Shown here: positions 36,863 through 46,579 of the stretch, in pieces
Position numbering within the stretch: the first letter of the stretch is position 1
Layout: the number at the start of each line of letters is the position of its first letter
Assembly: GCF_024346875.1 (NCBI RefSeq)
Contig: NZ_AP024872.1
Location: forward strand, 124,001-188,000
Length of the DNA stretch: 64,000 nt
Direction: 5' to 3'
Origin: Vibrio gallicus
GTDB taxonomy: Bacteria; Pseudomonadota; Gammaproteobacteria; Enterobacterales; Vibrionaceae
Notes under the pieces: generated by a model
The model's input: the letters and a program-made list of their open reading frames with translations, nothing else
Told to the model about the DNA's origin: nothing
The model's database searches: none
Program-made: the position numbers and the translations under genes

Positions 36863-37938
36863 AACTGTTGTTTGTGAATCATGCCATGCACTGTGGTGGC
36901 ACTGACAAAGTAGTACACTCTCTTTTAGAAACATTTGCTATTGAGCCAGATATAGAATGCGAATTACTTACGGTGAGGAAGAGTGAAGAAGATTTTTTTA
37001 AAGTACCTGAGTCAGTAAAGAGGTATAGCCTTAATTTTGAAAAGGATGATACAAAATTAAGTGGAATAGACTATTTAATGCCAAGTAATTTGATGTTGAT
37101 TTGGAAAATAAGACAGGTAGTAAAGGCATCCAATCCAGACTTTGTTATATCAAACTGGACTTCTACTAATTGTTTGACTCTACTATCAACCATATTTTTG
37201 AATAAAAAAGTAATTTGTTACGAACATATTCATTTTGATCTACCTAGTTTTTTATGGAAAACTCTTAGAAGAACACTGTACCCGTTCGCTGATAAAGTAT
37301 TAGCATTGACAGATGAAGATAAAACCAAATATGAAAAATTTTGCAATGCTGTTAAAGTGATAAATCCTGTATCATTGCTTGAAGGTGAAGTTAAACAGAT
37401 AGAGGACAAAGAGAATGTGATTCTCGGAGTGGGAAGACTAGAGAGTCAAAAAGGGTTTGATATTCTTATAAAATCATATTCTTTGATTGCAAAAAAATTT
37501 CCGGAATGGAATCTAAAGTTAGTGGGTGATGGCAGCGCATTAAATGAGTTATTGGATTTGGTCAAAGAACTTGAATTAGAAGGGAGAGTTATCTTTGCTG
37601 GAAAATCGTCAAGCGTTTTTGAGCATTATAATAATTCCAAGATATTTGTGTTATCTTCTCGATTCGAAGGTTTTGGATTAGTCATTGTCGAAGCCCAAAG
37701 CGCGGGATGCGCTGTCGTATCATTTGATTGTCCGACAGGACCATCTGAAATAATTGAAGATAATATAAATGGTATTTTGGTTAATAAAGAATCTATACCA
37801 GAGATGGCATACAAACTTACTAAATTAATAAATGATCAAGAACAAATATCAAACATATCTGAAGTTGGCATATTAACTTCCAAGCAGTATTCTAAAGGCA
37901 ATATAAAGAAAATATGGTTAGAAAAAATATTAAAGTAA
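36859..37938 (+). CDS. GT4-family glycosyltransferase
   Basis: 359 residues, GT-B fold. N-terminal MKLLFVNHAMHCGGTDKVVH has the glycine loop of the acceptor domain. The C-terminal Glycos_transf_1 domain is clear: VGRLESQKGFDILIKSY, LKLVGDGSALNELL, FVLSSRFEGFGLVIVEAQ (the E-x7-E pair) and GCAVVSFDCPTGPSEII. It transfers a nucleotide-sugar residue onto the lipid-linked unit in the cytoplasm. Sugar unknown. It overlaps neighbours on both sides. Confidence 0.88.
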   Translation: MKLLFVNHAMHCGGTDKVVHSLLETFAIEPDIECELLTVRKSEEDFFKVPESVKRYSLNFEKDDTKLSGIDYLMPSNLMLIWKIRQVVKASNPDFVISNWTSTNCLTLLSTIFLNKKVICYEHIHFDLPSFLWKTLRRTLYPFADKVLALTDEDKTKYEKFCNAVKVINPVSLLEGEVKQIEDKENVILGVGRLESQKGFDILIKSYSLIAKKFPEWNLKLVGDGSALNELLDLVKELELEGRVIFAGKSSSVFEHYNNSKIFVLSSRFEGFGLVIVEAQSAGCAVVSFDCPTGPSEIIEDNINGILVNKESIPEMAYKLTKLINDQEQISNISEVGILTSKQYSKGNIKKIWLEKILK

Positions 37939-39074
37939 ATGTTAAATTTATAACAGTTATTATTGTTATTACTATACTTTATGTTTCCAATATATACAGT
38001 TATGTAGTGAGTTTTGACGAATATAAAGATGTCTTAGTTGGTCTAAGATATATTGATATTTTTATTACTATATTATTGTCAGGAGCAATAACCCTTTTAG
38101 TATTTAAAAAAAGTTTATTATATATAGTGAGCTTTTTTATGCTGACATTATTATATGCACTATTGTCTAGGAATTACTTTTATGTTGATGTGGCTTTATT
38201 AATATTGTTTTCATTTTCTTTAACTAATTTACTAAATAATGGGTTGGAAAAGGCTTTAGATATAACTTCATTTATCATATTAGTAACGTTTATTATAATA
38301 GTTTATTTTGCACTTAATGGTGCCTTAGAAAATGATGTATTTATCATGCCAACTACACATTATTTTCCCATAAAGTTGTCGTTAGGGTTTAATAACCCTA
38401 ACGTTATATCAATGTTAATATGTACCTTTGCTATTACTTTGTTATTTTATAAAAGGTGGATGTTGTTTGCTTTGTATTCTATAGCATTTTTACCACTTTC
38501 ATTATTATTGGGTTCGAGAACATATATTCTGGCTTGGTTAGTTAGTATCATTATTTCAATTTTTTATGATAAATTTAAAAAGGTAGATATAGCATTATAT
38601 GCTATTCTATTTATACCTGTTCTGATAGCAGTATCACTATATTATAATATCAGCTCAGATTTGGTGTTATATTTAGATAGATTTTTAAATGGACGTGTTG
38701 CAGGGTTTTTCAAAGAAATAAAAGATTATAACCTCTTACAGTTCTTAATTGGCGGTGGTTCTTTTACTAAAGTAGATGTAGCGTATTTTAATTTTATTTT
38801 GGGGTATGGTATTATTGGTTATACCGCTATTATGTATACTTTGGTTCGATTGTTAAGATCGTGTAAAGGAGCGCAGTTGTTAAAATTTTCGTATAGTTTG
38901 CTATTTATATGTTTTTTTGAGAATACCATATCAGTAAATTCTATATTGAGTGTTGCGTTTATAATTGAGATTATATTATACCTTAATCAGAATAGGCATC
39001 GTGATATAAAAAATGCTAATATTAAATTTAATGAAACTGATGGAGTAATATCCCAGAGAAATAAACTCAGTTAA
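37914..39074 (+). CDS. wzy: Wzy-type polysaccharide polymerase of the pseudaminic acid locus
   Basis: 386 residues with about 10-12 predicted membrane helices. The pattern LGSRTYILAWLVS followed by a large loop with FLNGRVAGFFKEIKDYNLLQ and GYGIIGYTAIMYTLVR is common in Wzy polymerases, where an Arg-containing loop and a G.iG turn are conserved. It is the only such protein in this locus, and Wzx is present. It overlaps the GT4 gene by 25 bases. No similarity to the other Wzy is obvious. Confidence 0.75.
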   Translation: MVRKNIKVNVKFITVIIVITILYVSNIYSYVVSFDEYKDVLVGLRYIDIFITILLSGAITLLVFKKSLLYIVSFFMLTLLYALLSRNYFYVDVALLILFSFSLTNLLNNGLEKALDITSFIILVTFIIIVYFALNGALENDVFIMPTTHYFPIKLSLGFNNPNVISMLICTFAITLLFYKRWMLFALYSIAFLPLSLLLGSRTYILAWLVSIIISIFYDKFKKVDIALYAILFIPVLIAVSLYYNISSDLVLYLDRFLNGRVAGFFKEIKDYNLLQFLIGGGSFTKVDVAYFNFILGYGIIGYTAIMYTLVRLLRSCKGAQLLKFSYSLLFICFFENTISVNSILSVAFIIEIILYLNQNRHRDIKNANIKFNETDGVISQRNKLS

Positions 39075-39085
39075 ACGTAGAATAT

Positions 39086-39108
39086 TCTCCTATGATTATT
39101 ATAGGAGA
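39086..39108 (+). terminator. hairpin after the pse-locus operon
   Basis: Stem TCTCCTAT / ATAGGAGA with loop gattatt, starting 12 bases after the wzy stop. It lacks a good T-run, so it may be a weak terminator or an mRNA-end hairpin. Confidence 0.4.
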
Positions 39109-39149
39109 TTCAACGTGAAAAATTGTGATACATGAACAGCCAGATCTAA

Positions 39150-39288
39150 TTGAACTTATAACAAGCAGAAGCATTTATCCCTGAACTTTTAGCGAGAGTA
39201 CGGTATGTGTAGCGCGATATTCTATAAGTGGCCTTCAAAATACGTAGGTATGGACGCTTATCTTATAGCGCGAATTAAAGAGAAAGAT
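39150..39288 (+). pseudogene. IS3-family orfA relic
   Basis: Two frames give QAEAFIPELLARVRYV, then SAIFYKWPSKYVGMDAYLIA and RIKE, which match the helix-turn-helix protein of IS3-type elements (QAEAG.PV.ELCR..G.S.ATFY.WRsKYGGMD...). It is cut off at 39288 exactly where the left end of an IS5-type element starts. Confidence 0.7.
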
Positions 39289-40348
39289 GGCTTTGTTTCC
39301 TAAATCAGGGAACTAATGCTTAAAGCTACGATCAGATCATCTAAGTTCACTCACATACTTAGATCAATGCCAAAGCCTCGCTACAGAACAACTAACGGCT
39401 TTGTTTCCTAATTGGATCTCAGATAGAAACGGCCAGTATGGGTGATTATTAGGCTATTTCTATCGTTTTAGGCATACCTAACCCTGTGAGCTTATTCAAC
39501 GCTTTAATCATGGCGTAGGTTTCACCAACCTGAGCATTATAGTTTCTTAAACTTAATCGCCCACCAAATAGTGTCTTTACACGGAACATGGCCGTCTCTG
39601 AAAGTGACCGTTTATGGTAACCGTACTTCTTTTTCCAATATTTATTTGAGCCGTATAATTTCTGGCAAGCTACCGCCAGATTACGAGGGTGACCTCGCAC
39701 CCAAAAAGCAGCACCTTCTCTCGGTGGAATAAGTGGAACAGCTTGTTTAATACGTATGGCTTCGTAGCATTGTCTTGTGTCGTAAGCTCCATCACCAGAT
39801 ATCTCATTGATTCTACGACGAGTTTGATTCAGTAAATTAGGAAGAACTTCACCGTCAGTGACATTCGATAAACTTAACTCAGCCGCAATGATTTCATGAG
39901 TGCTAGTGTCTACTGCTAAATGGAGCTTACGCCAAACCCTACGCTTCCTGTCAGTACCATGTTTTTTTACTTTCCACTCACCTTCACCGTAGACCTTCAG
40001 CCCTGTTGCATCAATAGCTAAATGCTGTATAGCGCCTTGGGTCTTTGTCTTGAATGACACATTAACCGTTTTGGCTCGTTTACTGATGCATGAATAATGA
40101 GGACATGACAACGGGAGTTGAGCGAGTTTGAAAACAGAATCGATGAATCCTTGTAACGCTCTCAACGGCATCGCAAATACTCGTTTAACCATGAGGGCGG
40201 TCGTAATGGCTAAGTCACTAAACAATCGAGGTCGACCTCGTTTACCTTGCTTGAGTTGCTTCCACTGTTGAATCGTTTCTTCATCAATCCAGAATGTCAG
40301 TGAACCACGATTGATTAGGGCTTGGTTATATTGTTTCCAGTTAGTTGT
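39289..40348. mobile_element. IS5-family (IS903-like) element A, internally inverted
   Basis: Left end ggctttgtttcctaaatc at 39289 is followed by a start (39367) reading MPKPRYRTTN. At 39397 a second end, ggctttgtttcctaatt, begins, and the rest of the transposase runs on the minus strand, resuming with TTNWKQYNQALINRG. The 9-mer acaactaac at 39388-39396 recurs as its reverse complement at 40340-40348. IS903-type elements duplicate 9 bp, so the layout is what transposition of an end pair into the element's own gene would leave. Confidence 0.82.
39449..40348 (-). pseudogene. IS5-family transposase separated from its start by inversion
   Basis: From TTNWKQYN onward this is a full IS903-type DDE transposase: AITTALMVKRVFAMPLRALQ, HLAIDATGLKVYGEGEWKVK (first Asp), INEISGDGAYDTRQCYEAI (second Asp) and SLSETAMFRVKTLFGGRL (Glu). 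The natural N-terminal residues MPKPRYR lie on the other strand at 39367. The minus frame is open back to 40489, so a protein with a foreign N-terminus of about 47 residues could be made, but no promoter is evident. Confidence 0.85.
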
Positions 40349-41294
40349 GGCGTTGTTGCCTAAATAAATTGAACCTTTTCCAAGTCCTGCGATCTGATCG
40401 TTTGTGATGGTTAAAGCGGTGGTGACATAGGTAAAGCGAAAAAGAAAATAACTAACTGGGCGGACTACAATAAGGCTTTGCGCTAACATGGTCCTGTTAC
40501 GTTCTGGATAGATGATTCAGACGTAGATGCATGGTGATGCAAAACCCATCACGGTAAGCATGGTAGAGGCTTCCAGTACTCTGATACAGCGATTGAAACT
40601 GCCCTGATGATGAAGGGTATATTCTCTCTGTCATTACGTGTTCTTCAAGGCTTTATCGACTCTATCTTTGAGCTAATGGATGTTCCTCTGACCTCTCCTG
40701 ACTGAACCTGTATTAGTAAACGCTCGAAGACGGTAAGGTCAAATATCGCAATAAATCTAGAGGCGCTATTCGCCATATAGCGATTGATTCCACTGCGCTT
40801 AAAGTTTTTGGTGAAGGTGAGTGGAAAGTAAAAAAGCATGGTGCAGAAAAACGCAGAACATGGCGTAAGTTGCACTTAGTTGTAGATGTGATACTCACGA
40901 AGCTATTAGTGCGGAAGTCAGCCTTGTAAATGTTGGCGATAGTGAAGTGCTACCGACGTTGCTCAATCCAGAACGCATAAAGATCACAACCGTATCTACC
41001 GATGGAGCTTATGACACAAAAAGTTGCCACGAGACTCTGAAAAATGGGACAATAGCGGAGTGGAAAGCCGAGTCTGGATATCACTATCGTTCAATATCTG
41101 AGACCGCAATGTTCCGATACAAGGGACTAACAAGCGGTAAGTTGAGTTTGAGATATTACAACGCTCAAGTGGGTGAAATCATGGCGAACGTCAAGGCTAT
41201 AAACAAAGTCATGGGACTAGGAATACCCGTCAGAAACTAACGGCTAGTTGTATAAGTAATCGTTGTTCTTCAAGGTGATTTGATCAACAACGGC
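40349..41294 (+). mobile_element. IS5-family (IS903-like) element B, decayed
   Basis: Left end ggcgttgttgcctaaataaa at 40349; right end near 41276-41294 (tgatcaacaacggc, roughly the reverse complement). The transposase is on the plus strand but broken. KITNWADYNKALR precedes a stop (the expected ATG is ATA), then FWIDDSDVDAW, LQGFIDSIFELMDVPLTSPD, IAIDSTALKVFGEGEWKVKK, TDGAYDTKSCHE, a deletion, and SETAMFRYKGLTSGKLSLRY. At least four frameshifts or stops. It is older and more diverged than element A. Confidence 0.8.
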
Positions 41295-41390
41295 ACTGTG
41301 TATTACTATCTTAAGCATGAAGGATTGCCTTTCAAGTAAAGGTTAAGAATGATTGTCCTTATTAAGGAGCGAATCTAAATACTCCATTAT

Positions 41391-42143
41391 TTAAATTAGT
41401 CGTTTAAATATATTCACGATAATGTAATGAAGGAAGTTCCAATAGATATAAATGTTACTTCTCCCAGACAGTTCGGATCTTAATATATCAAGATGCCATT
41501 TAGCAGACTTTATTTTATTTGAAGATAAAGAATTGGCACTACAATAGTAATTAGCAAGGCACTCTTTTGAACCGATAGAATCTGTCAGCTTTAAAATATT
41601 GAGCCACATTTCGAAATCTTCGTGGCCAATGTTTTTTTGATAGATTTTTCCAATCGCTTTGCAATTATAAATACCGGTCAAATTGCCAATATTGTTGTAT
41701 TTTAGCATATCCTTATACGTCACTAGCGGTTTGCATGCGACTTCACTAAGGAATATGTAGTCTTGGTTAACGCGTCGGTAACTCGAGTGTGACGCATGTA
41801 CATTCTCCGAGCGTAGTAAAAGATCGATTTGTATGTTTAACTTCTCTGGTTCCCAGTAATCATCACTATCTAGAAAAGCTATATATGTACCTTTTGCCAA
41901 CTCAATAGCTTTATTTCTTGCACCCACAACTCCCTTCTCATTAGTGTTATTAAATAACCTAATACGACCGTCATTATTTGCATGCGATTCAATTATTTTG
42001 GTAGTGTTGTCAGTGGATCTATCGTTGACGATAATGAGTTCCCAATTCACATAAGTCTGCTGTATTACGGATTGGATACTTTTAGAAATTGTCTGAGACG
42101 CATTATATGCGGGCATAATTATTGATACTTTGTCACTCATCAC
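41391..42143 (-). CDS. GT2-family glycosyltransferase
   Basis: 250 residues, GT-A fold. VSIIMPAYNASQTISKSIQS (nucleotide binding), VNDRSTDNT and AFLDSDDYWEPEKL (the DxD-like metal site) identify family GT2. The C-terminus is short. The gene overlaps the upstream sugar-phosphate transferase gene by four bases, so both form one minus-strand operon, convergent with the pse operon and separated from it by insertion sequences. Start at 42143 or the next Met (MSDKVS). Confidence 0.88.
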   Translation of the reverse strand: MMSDKVSIIMPAYNASQTISKSIQSVIQQTYVNWELIIVNDRSTDNTTKIIESHANNDGRIRLFNNTNEKGVVGARNKAIELAKGTYIAFLDSDDYWEPEKLNIQIDLLLRSENVHASHSSYRRVNQDYIFLSEVACKPLVTYKDMLKYNNIGNLTGIYNCKAIGKIYQKNIGHEDFEMWLNILKLTDSIGSKECLANYYCSANSLSSNKIKSAKWHLDILRSELSGRSNIYIYWNFLHYIIVNIFKRLI

Positions 42144-43372
42144 TTAGCCCCAAATCCAGTCAGCATCGTTCTAATAGTCTTTAATACAATATTCATATCA
42201 AGCCAAAACGAAAAATGTTTAATGTAATAAAGATCGTGGGCTAACTTTTCAGTTGTTGATTCGGTGTCATCGGCATAGCCTTGTACAGTTTGAGCCCAGC
42301 CAGTAATACCAGGTTTCACCATATGGCGGTAGCCATAGAATGGAATTTCTTCTTCAAACTGTTTTACAAAGGTTTCTTGTTCTGGGCGAGGGCCTATTAG
42401 TGACATTTCGCCTTTTAATACGTTGAAGAATTGCGGTAGTTCATCAATACGAACTTTACGTATAACTTTACCAGTTCGTGTGACTCGCGCTTGCTCCTCT
42501 GTCGCAAATTTAGATTCTGCGTTTTCCGGGCGTACTGTCATACTTCTAAATTTATAGATTCGGAACGGTTTTCCTGCTTGGCCGATGCGCTCTTGAATAA
42601 ACATTGCTGGGCCGGGATTTTCCAGCTTAATTATAATTGCGGTGATCGCCATTATTGGCAATGTGATAGGGAAGGTGGCAATGATCAGTAGTGATTCCCA
42701 AACGCGCTTTACGCTGCGATAGATTGGGTTTGGTTGCAAAGTACCGATACTATTTTCGGACAGATGAGATGTCTGTACCTTACCTTCAACCATTTCTCGA
42801 ATGCTCTCTGAATGGAACACTGGAATGTCATTGATACTACAATCCGCGACGAACTTGGACTCTTTCGTGGTCAGCTCTTTATGCAGATTTACCACTAATC
42901 CATTGTAGGATTTTGGTAGTACATTTAGGTCTTTGATTTCGGTTAAGCAAACATTTTTGTTGGTATCAAGCTCTGAAAAATCGAAGTTATTGATTGCGGC
43001 TAATCGAAGCTTTCTACGCTCTTTTAATAGAATTCCCATTGCATAGAAAACGATGAAGGTTACAAAGAATCCATGTAGGATCACTGGGCGTGAGTACTCA
43101 ATACGTGACAGTAGTATAATGGCAAGGATTATGGCGTAGATCGTGGCCATGACTGGCAGTATATAATATTTGCGTTCAACCAGCAGATAGCGACTGATTC
43201 TCGGTAGAATGCTAGCACTAATCACATATGCAACCAAGCATGCGATGATACTGTTCTCTACTGTGATAGGCAGATAAGATGAATGATATGGAGACGTGGC
43301 GAACAAATATATTGCGGTAATTGCCATCCCGATACTATGAGCAATAATAGAGTTTGCAGATAATCTTTTCAT
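42140..43372 (-). CDS. WbaP/WcaJ-type undecaprenyl-phosphate sugar-1-phosphate transferase
   Basis: 410 residues: four to five N-terminal membrane segments, a CoA-binding-like middle domain, a further membrane segment near 230, then the catalytic bacterial sugar transferase domain (KLENPGPAMFIQERIGQAGK, YKFRSMTV, RKVRIDELPQFFNVLKGEMS, LIGPRPEQETFVKQF, then KPGITGWAQ). Such enzymes start repeat-unit synthesis by loading hexose-1-phosphate on undecaprenyl phosphate. It gives the window a non-WecA initiating enzyme. The sugar is usually Glc or Gal; not decidable here. Confidence 0.9.
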   Translation of the reverse strand: MKRLSANSIIAHSIGMAITAIYLFATSPYHSSYLPITVENSIIACLVAYVISASILPRISRYLLVERKYYILPVMATIYAIILAIILLSRIEYSRPVILHGFFVTFIVFYAMGILLKERRKLRLAAINNFDFSELDTNKNVCLTEIKDLNVLPKSYNGLVVNLHKELTTKESKFVADCSINDIPVFHSESIREMVEGKVQTSHLSENSIGTLQPNPIYRSVKRVWESLLIIATFPITLPIMAITAIIIKLENPGPAMFIQERIGQAGKPFRIYKFRSMTVRPENAESKFATEEQARVTRTGKVIRKVRIDELPQFFNVLKGEMSLIGPRPEQETFVKQFEEEIPFYGYRHMVKPGITGWAQTVQGYADDTESTTEKLAHDLYYIKHFSFWLDMNIVLKTIRTMLTGFGAK

Positions 43373-43768
43373 TTAACCTTGCTTGAGAGTTGGGTTTACC
43401 TAAATGAGGCGGCGATTTTAGCACACTATATCAATAGTGTCGCTCCGCTCACAACTTTCTAAAGTTTGGCAAAGTTTTAGCGTGGTAGCAACTTCATTTT
43501 ATTATTTAAGTTATTGATTGTTGGGGTCTCGTTTGGCTAACTGCTTTCTATTTTATTGCTTTGTAGTATTTGTGTATAGCAAGCTTTAAATCTGAGATCT
43601 TTAAATTCATGGCAAGCAAGTATTTGGAGTTTATCAAGCCTTAAGCTTAGGTATGTCGGGGCATTTCACTGCGTAGCGTTACGCTGTTGGTATCTATTAG
43701 GTTCTATAACAAGTAATTTTGACTAAAGGTGATGAGCATATATTTCCCGCTCACCACCCTAAATTTGC
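43373..43768. other. gap between the sugar-phosphate transferase gene and malT
   Basis: Nearly 400 bp with no gene. It must hold the minus-strand promoter of the transferase/GT2 operon, and it separates that operon from the 3' end of malT. No RfaH ops element, terminator or repeat could be supported. Confidence 0.4.
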
Positions 43769-46477
43769 TTAGTATCCCATCAATCTCAATAGGTTTTCAG
43801 CGGTTTGGATGGCCTCTTTTCGGTTGGCTATGTTTAACTTTTGATACAAATTTCTTATATGAGTTTTGATAGTTGTACCGGCAACGTCTAGTTCTTGAGC
43901 AATTTGCTCGTTACTAAAGCCTGAGTAAATCAAGTTTAGTACCTGCCATTCACGCTGGGTGAGGGGACTGGTACGGATTAGTTCTGGAATATTGGGGTGG
44001 TTTACCAGTTGATTTACGAACTCTTCGTCGAAGTGTACGGCGCGGCTGCGTTGTTTGTTGCCGATTTCTTTGAGTAATTGCAGTGCACGGTGACGTTCAA
44101 GATCGCCTAGTTGGCCTTTATTTACTAATTTGTCTAATAGTTTGCCAATGCTAGCGCCATCAATAATGAAGTTGCCCACGACGCCGGTTTGGTTAGTCAT
44201 GGTAAGAGCCTGTTTAAGCTTTTCTGCGGCGATGGTTTCGTTTGCGGTCTTGACGTGCAATATCGATTCAACGATTAGGTTGCGGTTGGTATCGGTTAGC
44301 AGTCCATGTTTTTCAGCTTGTTTGGTCAGCATCGCAAGGGTTAGTCTTGCATCTTCATATTTTTCTAAAGCGATCTGTGCTCTGGCAATGTTTCTAAATT
44401 GCAATTGAGTGAAGTGATTGCTGGCAGTTTCTGGGTGTTCGGCTTGTGCCAACCAGTTTTGAATAGAGGTGTTATCGCCACGCGCTTGCCAGTATAGCAG
44501 TTGTGATAGTGAGGCATTGGCTGTCCAATCAAGGTGGTAGTTGGACTCTGATAGTAGGTCTTCTATCTTTTCTACGAAGCGTCCTGCTTTATCTATTTCA
44601 CCGCGGCCGATAGCAATACGGGCTAGCATTGAGTAGCTATGTAGATGCCTGCTTTTCTTTTTCTCACCGATAATATCGATGCCTTTATAGGCCAGTAGCT
44701 CTGCTTCGTCGAGATGGTTCCAACACCATTGGATTTGGGCTCGGGTGCGCAATAGATGTTCGTGTAAAGGGATCTGCTGTAAGTGATGCTCTTCTATCAC
44801 TCTTAGTGCTTGGTCTTGCAGCTCGTAGGCGGCTTGAATGTAACCTTGCGCTATCAATATCTCGCTTTGTTGAATCAGTGCCCATAGTACTTGATGGTAA
44901 ACCTGGTATTGGCGGGCGAGTTTCTCGGTTTGTTGCATCATTGGGAGCGCGCGGTCTAGATAACCAAGTACATGGTTAACTTCCGCAATAACTGAGGTGC
45001 CAGCGATGCGGCTTCTAAAGTCGTTGTTATTGATTTGTCCTAAGGCTTTTTCTGATAACTGCAACGCTTGCTGTGGTTTACCTTGGTTAATTGCAACTTG
45101 TCCCAGTAGGGCGCTGATCTGGCCTTTTTCGTTACTAGATATTGTAATATTGCGCTTTTCGAGTTCGGTTTTAGCTTCCGCTAGCAGATCGCCGACTGTG
45201 TCGTACCTGTGTTGGCTTTGTGCCAGCCAAGCTTGAAGTATCGGTAATTTTGCACTTTGATACAGTTGCTCAGGGCTCAATTCTGCAATAGTGTTTTCTA
45301 AGGTGATTAACTCGCCATTGTTAAACATCGCCCAGCCATGATCACGTAATATGTCGGCGCACAGCTCTGAATTTTTGGCTTTTTGTGCATGGACTAAGGC
45401 TTTGGTGGGCCTGTTATATTTGAGCCAGGTTTTGGCCGCTTGGATTTGTAGCGATGATTCTTGCTGTGGCAACAGTGTATTGCGTTGATGAGTTAAGAAA
45501 TCATTGAATAGGTTATGGAATCGAAACCAATGCTGTTCATCAGAACTGGTATTTAAGAATAAACCGAAGCGATTTAGGTTATCTAGCATGCTCAGGGCAT
45601 CGTCGCGCCCGGTTACATCAGCAATATGCTCATCGCTAAAGTTATCCAGTACTGAGCATTGCATTAAAAATTGCTGGGTATCTTTATCTAGGTGATCAAA
45701 TACTTCTTCTGCTAGATAATCCCACAGATGTGAGTGGTTAAATTCATCAATTGCTTCAAGGGATTGCTTGATGGGTTTGTTTTGCTGTATTGCTTGTATT
45801 GCCAGTAATTGAAGGGCTGAAGGCCAGCCTTCAACATAGTTTCTTAGCTCGGTTGCAGTTGAGCTATCTATCTCTTCTTTGGTACGCATACTCAGAAAGC
45901 GTGAGGTCTCTTCACTGTCAAAAGCTAGCAACTCACCATCGACTTCGATCATTAAATCACGCACGCGCAGGTTAGCGGTGCCTAGGGGCGGATTGGAGCG
46001 GCTAGTAACCACCATGGTGATGTTGTCGGGCATGTGTTTGATAAAGAATCGCAGTGCTTCGTGGACTTCTTCATTGGTGATCAGGTGATAGTCATCGATA
46101 ACCAGATACAGTTCGTGGTGAGTGCTTGATAGTTCGGTGAAAATTTCACCAAATAATGTGTGTAGGGATGAGAATTGACGGTTCTCAATTAGCGCTTGAG
46201 AATTCACGCATAGGTTATCGGTAGCTTTATTAATGGCACGCACAAAATAAGAGATAAAGCGGTAGCTATCGTTGTCACTGTCATCCAGGCTATACCAGCC
46301 AACATGTGATTTATCCGATAACCATTGTGCAGCCATAGTGGTTTTTCCATAGCCTGCCGGTGAACGAAACAGAACAAGTTTATAGAATGGAGCTTGTTGT
46401 AAGAGCTCCAACACACGTGGACGTACAATGGCGTTATGTAAGCGGCCAGGGCGAGTCAATTTAGATGGAATCCACAT
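43769..46477 (-). CDS. malT: MalT, ATP-dependent activator of the maltose regulon
   Basis: 902 residues, the usual MalT size. STAND/LAL regulator that binds ATP and maltotriose and activates mal promoters. Seen: Walker A in [16 protein letters not shown] (about residues 37-52), LVIDDYHLI (Walker B), [10 protein letters not shown] (sensor), the central TPR-like solenoid, and a C-terminal LuxR-type helix-turn-helix ([20 protein letters not shown], then [17 protein letters not shown]). Divergent from malP, but here 1.86 kb of mostly repeat DNA separates the two starts. Confidence 0.96.
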   Translation of the reverse strand: MWIPSKLTRPGRLHNAIVRPRVLELLQQAPFYKLVLFRSPAGYGKTTMAAQWLSDKSHVGWYSLDDSDNDSYRFISYFVRAINKATDNLCVNSQALIENRQFSSLHTLFGEIFTELSSTHHELYLVIDDYHLITNEEVHEALRFFIKHMPDNITMVVTSRSNPPLGTANLRVRDLMIEVDGELLAFDSEETSRFLSMRTKEEIDSSTATELRNYVEGWPSALQLLAIQAIQQNKPIKQSLEAIDEFNHSHLWDYLAEEVFDHLDKDTQQFLMQCSVLDNFSDEHIADVTGRDDALSMLDNLNRFGLFLNTSSDEQHWFRFHNLFNDFLTHQRNTLLPQQESSLQIQAAKTWLKYNRPTKALVHAQKAKNSELCADILRDHGWAMFNNGELITLENTIAELSPEQLYQSAKLPILQAWLAQSQHRYDTVGDLLAEAKTELEKRNITISSNEKGQISALLGQVAINQGKPQQALQLSEKALGQINNNDFRSRIAGTSVIAEVNHVLGYLDRALPMMQQTEKLARQYQVYHQVLWALIQQSEILIAQGYIQAAYELQDQALRVIEEHHLQQIPLHEHLLRTRAQIQWCWNHLDEAELLAYKGIDIIGEKKKSRHLHSYSMLARIAIGRGEIDKAGRFVEKIEDLLSESNYHLDWTANASLSQLLYWQARGDNTSIQNWLAQAEHPETASNHFTQLQFRNIARAQIALEKYEDARLTLAMLTKQAEKHGLLTDTNRNLIVESILHVKTANETIAAEKLKQALTMTNQTGVVGNFIIDGASIGKLLDKLVNKGQLGDLERHRALQLLKEIGNKQRSRAVHFDEEFVNQLVNHPNIPELIRTSPLTQREWQVLNLIYSGFSNEQIAQELDVAGTTIKTHIRNLYQKLNIANRKEAIQTAENLLRLMGY

Positions 46478-46579
46478 GCGTTTATTTACCTATTAATGTA
46501 TGTATTGATGGCGGAGTGTTGATTCTGCGCCGTTTGTTGTTTTTTGTGAGACGGCCTAGGTTCTGCGTTCCCTCCGTCG

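Noticed and set aside
40645..40898. Minus-strand genes within IS element B
   Set aside because: The plus strand carries decayed transposase codons throughout this interval, so the minus frames are shadows.
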